A stretch of DNA of 15,153 nucleotides, taken from positions 1-15,153 of the forward strand of contig VGYW01000195.1 of the NCBI GenBank assembly GCA_016872875.1, given 5' to 3'. Shown here piece by piece: positions 7,188 through 11,872 of the stretch; the first letter of the stretch is position 1; the number at the start of each line of letters is the position of its first letter. This DNA is from Planctomycetota bacterium (lineage in GTDB: Bacteria > Planctomycetota > PUPC01 > DSUN01). A model generated the notes under the pieces. That model was not told the origin of the DNA. It saw only the letters and a program-made list of their open reading frames with translations, and searched no databases. Position numbers and translations under genes: made by a program.

Positions 7188-7371
7188 ATCGCCCCCGCCC
7201 ACACACGATAGCAGCAAGAGGTGCAACGGCTGTGACGCCGTGCAGTGGCGTGGCCGGTGCCTTGCGGCGTGACGCCCGCTTCGGGCGGCCGCCGTGTCTT
7301 TGCCCGCCACGGCACGGCGGCACAACCGTTTGCACCTGGCCTCCCACGCTTCGTGTGTGGGCCGGGGCGAT
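7188..7371. repeat. 184-nt imperfect inverted repeat (long hairpin)
   Basis: The outer arms ATCGCCCCCGCCCACACACGA (7188-7208, quoted only as this outer arm) and the matching 7351-7371 differ at one base. The inner arms 7219-7250 and 7305-7337 pair with only a few mismatches and one bulge (AGGTGCAA.../...TTTGCACCT at their ends). A CCCGC-ttcg-GCGGG-like element sits near the apex. The whole can fold into one long rod. Candidates are a structured noncoding RNA, a MITE-like element or a palindromic repeat. No terminal target duplication is obvious. Confidence 0.65.
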
Positions 7372-7546
7372 GGCGCCGAAGACAACCGCTTCGCCCCACC
7401 AGGCGCGCCGGACCGCGCGTCAGCCCGTCGGACTGCGGCGGCTCGACGCCGCTGTTCACAATGCTCGCAAGACGCTCCGCCTCACACCAAGCAGAATAAC
7501 CGAAGAGAAGGGATCCGGAACCGGTTCCCGAGGCAGACGCTTCTCA

Positions 7547-8224
7547 CTACACGACCTGGATACGGCTCAATGCCGACACTGCGTTGGAGGTTAGCATTTC
7601 CTCGTAGACGCTAAGGCTGCAAACCACGGCGTGTAAGACGTGACTCCAGGAGGCGCATTGCACCCTCTTGCCCTCAACGAAGGCATAGGGCTCGCCTTCG
7701 ACAACGAAGATCCTGGTGTCATGGCGGTGTATCCCGTTCGCGTGAAGGCTATTGCGCATCCACGCTGGCACCAGGAGAGCATCGAGCTTTGCTTGGAAAG
7801 GCTGGATACCCGCCCTTTCGGCCAGCAACCTGACAGCTCTACTGAAGGGCCGAATAGCGCGCTTGCCGGTCATAGCGTCCAACACCTGGTTCACGCAGTT
7901 CTCCAACGCAAACTGCACCATGGTCAGGAAGCTCAGCTTGGCGTTCTTGTTGAGATCCCCCAGCATCGATTTCAGGTCAGCGGTGCTGGACAGGCCCAGC
8001 ACCGCCAGCAGCGCGGGTACGTTGTTGGGCCGCTCCGCGCTCTGTTGCAGCTTGATCGGGGCGGCTGCGAGTGTATTGCAGAACTGCCGCACGTGGACGA
8101 TCGCTTGCACCCTGGCGTCGTCTTCGCCAAGGCCCAGCCTCTCTACAATCGCGTGGCATTTGTCTTTGATCGCTTGAACTTGCATGCCTCTTTCGCGCCA
8201 GTTCTCCGCACGCACAAATGTCAT
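7547..8224 (-). CDS. Uncharacterised protein, possibly HEPN-like, next to the R-M island
   Basis: The 225-residue product matches no family that I recognise with certainty. It is mostly alpha-helical by composition, with helices around 14-60, 95-120 and 124-152. A motif MRNSLHANGIH follows (R157, N158, H161, H166), then a short beta-like stretch (RIFVVEGEPYAFVEGK) and a final helix. The RNxxH-type motif near the C-terminal third recalls HEPN-fold RNases and abortive-infection proteins, whose signature is R-x4-6-H; the spacing here does not fit exactly, so this is only a suggestion. I start at ATG 8224, which has GAGGG upstream. The open frame continues to 8362, but that extension is Gly/Pro-rich and unlikely to be coding. 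The gene is co-oriented with the R-M genes after a 234-bp gap, so separate transcription is possible. Composition is less G+C-rich than the iron operon. Confidence 0.6.
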   Translation of the reverse strand: MTFVRAENWRERGMQVQAIKDKCHAIVERLGLGEDDARVQAIVHVRQFCNTLAAAPIKLQQSAERPNNVPALLAVLGLSSTADLKSMLGDLNKNAKLSFLTMVQFALENCVNQVLDAMTGKRAIRPFSRAVRLLAERAGIQPFQAKLDALLVPAWMRNSLHANGIHRHDTRIFVVEGEPYAFVEGKRVQCASWSHVLHAVVCSLSVYEEMLTSNAVSALSRIQVV

Positions 8225-8296
8225 GTGATTTACCCTCTTGGCTCCTGAAGGCGGCGCGCCCGAAGGCGTAGAGGCAACACGACCACCACAAAGCCC

Positions 8297-8314
8297 GTGT
8301 GCAAGTATGCACAC
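8297..8314. promoter_or_regulatory. Palindrome upstream of the unknown gene (possible operator)
   Basis: GTGTGCA and TGCACAC (7-bp perfect arms) flank AGTA. A weaker GCCCG/CGGGC pair surrounds them. The palindrome lies 73 bp upstream of the ATG at 8224, in the gap between the Mrr-like gene and the unknown gene, so it could be an operator or a hairpin. No clear promoter was found around it. Confidence 0.3.
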
Positions 8315-8425
8315 CCTACCCGGGCTCCCGGTTTGCTCATCTTCTCTCTGTGCTACAAACATGCAGAATCTTGTTTTCCGGAAAGATTTTTCCTCCGCGT
8401 TTGGTTGCGGCTTGCCGCGATGGGG

Positions 8426-8446
8426 TTCTCCGTGCTCTCTGTGGTT
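8426..8446. repeat. Possible dispersed repeat fragment after the Mrr-like gene
   Basis: Read on the minus strand, the sequence AACCACAGAGAGCACGGAG lies just downstream of the Mrr-like stop. Sequences of this AACCACAGAG-AGCACGGAG kind recur in many uncultured bacterial genomes, from memory. I see only one copy here, so the call is weak. Confidence 0.3.
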
Positions 8447-8458
8447 GAGTCTTCCTCT

Positions 8459-8920
8459 TCAAACCAACTTCATCGCGATCTGCTCGTCAAGAATCTCCTT
8501 GACGGTCAGGGCCACGATGGCCTTGCCGGTTTGCTTGAAGAAGCGACCGATCTCGTCGAGAGCATCCTGGGAGTAGTCGAAAGCCACGAAGAAGCCTTTG
8601 GTGCGTTCCTCGCGGACCATGACGGCCTCGAAGGAATCAATGTCGGGGCGGCCAACGCGGTCTTTCTGTTTGACCTGGATGGGATACCAGAGGTCCATGA
8701 AGCCCAGGTCCGTTTGTAGTGCGGGCTTCAGCCCGTTCTGAGACGGCCTGAAGGCCGCACTACCAACCTTGGGCATGGCGGCGACGGGATAGATGCGGCC
8801 GTCAATGCCCTGGTCGCCGACCTGAGCCTTGTTGGGGATGCCGCCGAGCGCGATGACGGCCCAGTTCTCGAACTCGAAGGGCGGTATCTTGGGGAGCTGG
8901 GCGCGCGGTTGCATGTTCAT
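8459..8920 (-). CDS. Mrr-like restriction endonuclease domain, probable C-terminal remnant of a split methyltransferase gene
   Basis: The 153-residue product has a PD-(D/E)xK-type Mrr core. GDQGIDGRIYP supplies the catalytic Asp (D40), and PIQVKQKD supplies the Q-x-K pair (Q82, K84). RPDIDSFEAV, GFFVAFDYS and TGKAIVALTVKEIL follow. From memory, this same block (starting PPFEFENWAVIALGGIPN) forms the C-terminus of long site-specific DNA methyltransferases, whose N-terminus resembles the fragment at 10503-10844. Here it stands alone, starting at an ATG that overlaps the endonuclease stop by 4 nt (ATGA), so it could be translated as the third gene of the R-M operon. A palindromic repeat (8716-8763) adds about 16 residues between the two catalytic motifs. 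The catalytic residues look intact, but the domain may be dead or acquired by chance. It could also be a free-standing nuclease. Confidence 0.7.
   Translation of the reverse strand: MNMQPRAQLPKIPPFEFENWAVIALGGIPNKAQVGDQGIDGRIYPVAAMPKVGSAAFRPSQNGLKPALQTDLGFMDLWYPIQVKQKDRVGRPDIDSFEAVMVREERTKGFFVAFDYSQDALDEIGRFFKQTGKAIVALTVKEILDEQIAMKLV
8716..8763. repeat. 48-bp palindromic repeat inserted in frame in the Mrr-like gene
   Basis: GTAGTGCGG and CCGCACTAC are the outer arms. Two inner hairpins, CGGGCT-tc-AGCCCG and CGGCCT-ga-AGGCCG, are separated by a short linker. The unit is 16 codons long, so the frame is preserved. Its design parallels the 945-995 repeat but the sequence is unrelated. Confidence 0.82.
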
Positions 8921-9489
8921 TCGCAAACGCCGAGAATGAGTACGGGGATGTCGATGTCAGACACGCCGCGATGCTCCAAGTCCCACACGAACTGCTCGAA
9001 GTAAGAAACCCCAGAGGACATCTCCTCGGCAAATACCTTGAGTGGCACGATCTCGACACCGGCGTCAATAATGCCGAGGTTATGGAAAATGGTCATCTTC
9101 GCGCACACGTTATAGACCATGAACGCATACTTGCCGAACTGGACCTCAAGGCCCAGCTTGTTCTTCACAAAGTCGATCTCGCGGAAGGCGCCCTTGGACA
9201 ATGGCGCTGGTGCGTGCTTTGGCGCGTAGTACTGTGTCGGGTAGTCGCAGGGCACCTTGTAGCTCTGCCAGCCACCGCGGGCCTTCAGCTGCGCCGTGAA
9301 CGCCCTGTTAAGCGCCCGAGGGCTGAAGAGCAGTCTGCCAGGCATCGTCTTCTCCCTGCTTACCTTCGTCTTATATCTCGTGGCATCAACAGCTTCAACC
9401 ACTTGCTCGAGTTCCTTCAGTTCGTCTGCGTACTGTGCTTCGACGGTTTCCTGCCCACGATTGAAGGAGTACAGACCCGCTATCCTCAC
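8917..9489 (-). CDS. Type II restriction endonuclease, BglII/BstYI family
   Basis: This 190-residue protein resembles BstYI along its length. Clear blocks are the N-terminal MRI..LYSFN, REKTM.G.LLFSP.ALN.AF, and GLEVQFGKYAFMVYN, then GVEIVPLK..AEEMSSG.SYFEQ. The active-site spacing of BglII is kept: Asp (D106, in REIDFVKNK), eight residues, then Glu-Val-Gln (E115, Q117), equivalent to BglII D84/E93/Q95. The family cleaves sites with a GATC core (AGATCT for BglII, RGATCY for BstYI), so a GATC-containing six-base target is likely, though not provable here. The GTG start overlaps the methyltransferase stop (GTGA), with GAGGAG about 8 nt upstream; synthesis is therefore coupled to the protective enzyme. 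Its stop overlaps the following Mrr-like gene by 4 nt. Confidence 0.9.
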   Translation of the reverse strand: MRIAGLYSFNRGQETVEAQYADELKELEQVVEAVDATRYKTKVSREKTMPGRLLFSPRALNRAFTAQLKARGGWQSYKVPCDYPTQYYAPKHAPAPLSKGAFREIDFVKNKLGLEVQFGKYAFMVYNVCAKMTIFHNLGIIDAGVEIVPLKVFAEEMSSGVSYFEQFVWDLEHRGVSDIDIPVLILGVCE

Positions 9490-10439
9490 TGAACTGGCTC
9501 CTCTCGCCTCACGAGTTTGCTGTCGGGGGAGGGAACGTACACTGGCCGGTCCATCGGCCGCGTGGGTAGTGCGCCGATTGAGGCTAGTGCGACCCTTTTC
9601 TTGGCGATCTCGATGTATTCGGGGACGATCTCGGCGCCGGCGGCCCTTCTCTCGTGGATGATCGCGGCCACAGCGGTAGAACCAACCCCCATGTACGGGT
9701 CAACCACCAGATCCCTACGGCGTGTCATCGAAAGCACTAGCCGCTCTATCAACTCTACGGGGAACTGGCAAGGATGGATGGTCTTCTCAATGTGGTTGTG
9801 CTTCACGTTCGGGATGACCCAAAGGTCCCCCGGGTTCTTACCGTTCGGGTTACACGAGTACTGCCCAATGCGCGGCCCCTTGTAGTACCGCTTGCCAGGG
9901 TACTTCTGCGGCACCCTGATCGGGTCAAGGTCGAACACGTAATTGTCGCTCTTTGTGAACCAGTTGATCGTCTCGTATCTGCCGGAGAAGCGCCTGCTGC
10001 AATGGAGGCCATGCTCGAAGTGCCAGATGATCCTATTCCGCATGTGCAGGTTATGGGATGCGAAGTGAGGGTACAAGAGCACATCAAGGGGAAACACCTC
10101 ACCGTTGCAAACGTGGTTACCGACCTGCCAGCAGATGCTGCCATCTTGGGCGAGTATACGGACGCATTCCGCGATCACCTTGCTCTGCTGATCCAGGTAC
10201 CGCTGGAGGTCGAGTCGGGTTTCGTAGGCTTTCCCGATGTTGTACGGCGGGGACGTGACGACAAGCCGCGCACTCTCGTCAGGGATTTCCCTCAGGAGAT
10301 CCATGCAGTCCCCGGCATAGAGGGTTACCTGCACGGACTCGGAGAAGTGCGGGCTTGCCGACAAGCCGCACTGACCATACAGGGACATCTGGTCCGTGAC
10401 CAACGTATCAATGTCGGCCTGTTTCTCGCGCTTTCCCAT
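9486..10439 (-). CDS. Site-specific DNA methyltransferase, beta class (probable N4-cytosine), cognate to the BglII-like endonuclease
   Basis: The 317-residue protein transfers a methyl group from S-adenosylmethionine to an exocyclic amino group of DNA. Catalytic motif IV is TSPPYN (62-67), near the N-terminus. The cofactor-binding motif I is DPYMGVGSTA (about 247-256), near the C-terminus; this order defines the beta class (N6_N4_Mtase domain). SPPY is the form usual in N4-cytosine enzymes, and the BglII methyltransferase is of that type, so it probably protects the target of the adjacent endonuclease. I start at ATG 10439, with GGGAG at proper spacing; a TTG immediately before it is less likely. 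The 3' end overlaps the endonuclease start by 4 nt. It has its own promoter (10492-10520) and a small hairpin over the ribosome site (10440-10461). No controller gene is visible. Confidence 0.9.
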   Translation of the reverse strand: MGKREKQADIDTLVTDQMSLYGQCGLSASPHFSESVQVTLYAGDCMDLLREIPDESARLVVTSPPYNIGKAYETRLDLQRYLDQQSKVIAECVRILAQDGSICWQVGNHVCNGEVFPLDVLLYPHFASHNLHMRNRIIWHFEHGLHCSRRFSGRYETINWFTKSDNYVFDLDPIRVPQKYPGKRYYKGPRIGQYSCNPNGKNPGDLWVIPNVKHNHIEKTIHPCQFPVELIERLVLSMTRRRDLVVDPYMGVGSTAVAAIIHERRAAGAEIVPEYIEIAKKRVALASIGALPTRPMDRPVYVPSPDSKLVRREEPVQ

Positions 10440-10461
10440 CAACCGCTCCCTTTAGCGGCTC
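10440..10461 (-). promoter_or_regulatory. Small hairpin presenting or masking the methyltransferase ribosome site
   Basis: On the minus strand GCCGCT and AGCGGT can pair around AAAGGG, ending just before the ATG. The ribosome-binding AAGGGAG falls in the loop and the 3' arm. It may dampen translation of the methyltransferase. Confidence 0.35.
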
Positions 10462-10491
10462 AGTTTCGTGTTGGCAGCCCTGGACCCTGCT

Positions 10492-10520
10492 ATGATACAC
10501 AGTCATCCAGGGATTTTCAA
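10492..10520 (-). promoter_or_regulatory. Sigma70-type promoter for the R-M operon
   Basis: On the minus strand TTGAAA (10520-10515, 5 of 6) is separated by 17 bp from TATCAT (10497-10492, 5 of 6). Transcription would begin near 10485 and give a leader of about 45 nt before the methyltransferase ATG. The promoter overlaps the end of the upstream gene fragment, as expected if the R-M cassette arrived with its own promoter. Confidence 0.6.
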
Positions 10521-10844
10521 CAGGATCACGTCTACCGCTCCGTCAAGCGAGCGCCAGTCGCAGTGGTAGTAGAAGGAGCCGGTCTTCTTGAGGACGCGGG
10601 CGAGTTCGACGCAGCGGGGGCGCATGAATTCGATGTATGCCTGGGTGGAGGCGTGGCGGTCGTCGAAGGCGCGCTTCTCGCGGGTCTCGCCCCAGAAGAC
10701 TTCGTAGTTGCGGTTGGAGTTGAAGGGCGGGTCAATGTAGATGAGGTCCACGCAGGCGTCGGGGAGCTTGCTCAGTTGGTCGAGGTTGTCGCCGCAGTAG
10801 ATGACGCGGGTGTCCACGAGGGCGGAGGGCTTGGGGGCGGGCAT
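10503..10844 (-). pseudogene. N-terminal fragment of a larger site-specific DNA methyltransferase
   Basis: The 113-residue frame starts at ATG 10844 with GGAG upstream. It opens with RVIYCGDNL and the catalytic motif IV IDPPFNSNRNYEVFWGE (D38-P39-P40-F41), then VLKKTGSFYYHCDW. In the long methyltransferases I recall, HCDW is followed by several hundred residues that include motif I (DPF.G.GT) and end in an Mrr-like domain. Here the match ends at W97 (about 10553) and the frame closes after 16 unrelated residues. No cofactor motif I is present, so it cannot methylate by itself. The matching C-terminal piece lies beyond the R-M pair at 8459-8920. I read this as one gene whose middle was replaced by the R-M cassette. 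The breakpoint is estimated by eye. Confidence 0.72.
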
Positions 10845-10969
10845 GCGGGCTTCTCCTCTCCCACGCGCTGTCAGCGGGAAGCTTGAGGCGTCGCGCGGGA
10901 CCGCGGTTGAGGATAGCGCTCGGCGGGCGAAAAGTCCAGCGCCCCTCGTGCGCCCTGCGCGCATGTCAG

Positions 10970-11050
10970 GGGATGGATGGATGAATGGATGGGTGGATGG
11001 GTGGATGGGTGTCAGACAATCATCCATTCATCCACCCATCCAATCATCCC
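10970..11050. repeat. Tetranucleotide-based inverted repeat (GGAT-rich left arm, ATCC-rich right arm)
   Basis: The left arm 10970-11010 is built from GGAT/GGGT units; the right arm 11020-11050 is the mirrored ATCC/ACCC run; about 9 nt separate them. The two arms fold back with few mismatches. The repeat lies between the methyltransferase fragment and the convergent-side end of the amidohydrolase, in a gap with no gene (10845-11074). Confidence 0.75.
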
Positions 11051-11074
11051 CTCTGTTTACGGTCACAGGCCGCG

Positions 11075-11872
11075 TTACGACGGAAAGACCTCGTCGGCGG
11101 TGCCGGACATGATGCGCTCTTTCTGGGCGGGGGTGAGGCCGAGCTCGTCGAAGAGCGCCAGGTCCGCGGCGATCTGGCGGGCCTGGTGGACGAGGTCGCC
11201 GGGCACGGTGCTGTCGGTGCCGAACAGGATGCGGTCGGCGCCGCAGAACTCGACGGCGTTCCCGACGGCCTGCTTGCGGATGTGCTTGGGGGTGCCGGGG
11301 GTGAGGTCAACGTAGCTCTGCCAGCCCTCGCTCTTGTAGCCCGCGGCGGCGCGCATCCGGCCCATCACGGCCAGGCACTCCTCGCACCAGGGCCAGGAGA
11401 TGTGTGCCATGGCGAAGCGGATGGCCGGGTAGTTCATCAGCTTCTCGAGCCAGAGGGGGCGGCAGAAGCGCGAGCCGTCGTCGTAGCCGTAGAGGATGCC
11501 GGTGTGGAAGAGGATGCTGGCGCGCAGCTCGTTCATCTTGGCCCAGAAGGGCTCGAGGCGCTCCTCGTAGGCGTACCAATGGTCGGGGATGATCTTGATG
11601 CCCGCGAAGCCGAGCTCGGCGAGCGCCTCTTCGGCGAGGCCGGCCATGCCGGGGATGGCGGGGTTCACCCAGGCCAGGCCACTGATGCGGCCGGGAGCGG
11701 CGTCGAAGAGCCGCTTCGCCTTCAGCAGGTTCTCACGGGTCGTCCGGAGCGACACGCGCTCCGTCTCCGAGCAGAGAAGGATACGGGCGACGCCGTTGGC
11801 GTCGAGCCGCTTCACCACCTCCGCCGCGTCCGGCTCGCCGTGCATGTGGACGTGGCAGTCAACGATCCTCAT
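11075..11872 (-). CDS. Metal-dependent hydrolase, amidohydrolase 2 family (TIM barrel)
   Basis: The 265-residue product is a cytoplasmic amidohydrolase-related protein (no signal peptide). Metal-site signatures are in order: DCHVHMH after strand 1 (H7, H9), FAGIKIIPD (K93), LFHTGI (H123), FAMAHISWPW (H157) and ILFGTDS (D220). This is the layout of the Amidohydro_2 group, which includes decarboxylases, lactonases and hydrolases of unknown substrate, so the reaction cannot be named. ATG 11872 is preceded by GGAGG about 8 nt upstream and lies inside the end of the OPT transporter gene (14-nt overlap), giving probable translational coupling. The pairing suggests that it acts on a compound carried by that transporter, for example a peptide or amide, but this is inference. 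Composition matches the surrounding chromosome. Confidence 0.87.
   Translation of the reverse strand: MRIVDCHVHMHGEPDAAEVVKRLDANGVARILLCSETERVSLRTTRENLLKAKRLFDAAPGRISGLAWVNPAIPGMAGLAEEALAELGFAGIKIIPDHWYAYEERLEPFWAKMNELRASILFHTGILYGYDDGSRFCRPLWLEKLMNYPAIRFAMAHISWPWCEECLAVMGRMRAAAGYKSEGWQSYVDLTPGTPKHIRKQAVGNAVEFCGADRILFGTDSTVPGDLVHQARQIAADLALFDELGLTPAQKERIMSGTADEVFPS

Larger units (their letters stand above)
6904..7546. other. Gene-free, hairpin-rich intergenic stretch
   Basis: No frame here has a convincing protein. What the stretch holds is structure. There is a hairpin at 6928-6957 and one with 11-bp perfect arms at 6997-7036. A GGCGGC/GCCGCC stem lies at 7095-7122, and a CAGGCCGG/CCGGCCTG stem at 7127-7163. 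A long inverted repeat spans 7188-7371, and a perfect 12-bp palindrome GGAACCGGTTCC lies at 7517-7528. The 15-mer GGCCAAGATCATCAC occurs at 6982 and again at 7133. It could be a structured RNA, a decayed mobile element or stacked palindromic repeats; I cannot decide from the sequence. Confidence 0.6.

Noticed and set aside
6869..7459. A 196-codon minus-strand open frame in the hairpin-rich stretch after feoB
   Set aside because: It reads through inverted repeats, overlaps the end of feoB and has no domain. Its Arg/Gly/Pro-rich composition is typical of chance frames in G+C-rich DNA.
7517..7528. Palindrome GGAACCGGTTCC as an operator
   Set aside because: It is only 12 bp, next to the 3' end of the unknown gene rather than a start, and could occur by chance in G+C-rich DNA.
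5966..7594. A 542-codon plus-strand open frame overlapping the end of feoB and the intergenic stretch
   Set aside because: It is a shifted reading of feoB, full of Ser/Arg/Pro, continuing by chance through hairpins. No conserved motif is seen.
9774..10886. A 370-codon plus-strand open frame opposite the methyltransferase
   Set aside because: The opposite strand carries a clear methyltransferase with motifs IV and I. The plus frame has only low-complexity Val/Gly/Ala sequence.
10970..11110. Tryptophan/glycine-rich small protein read from the GGAT repeat
   Set aside because: It is a direct reading of the microsatellite with no ribosome site and no homology that I know of.
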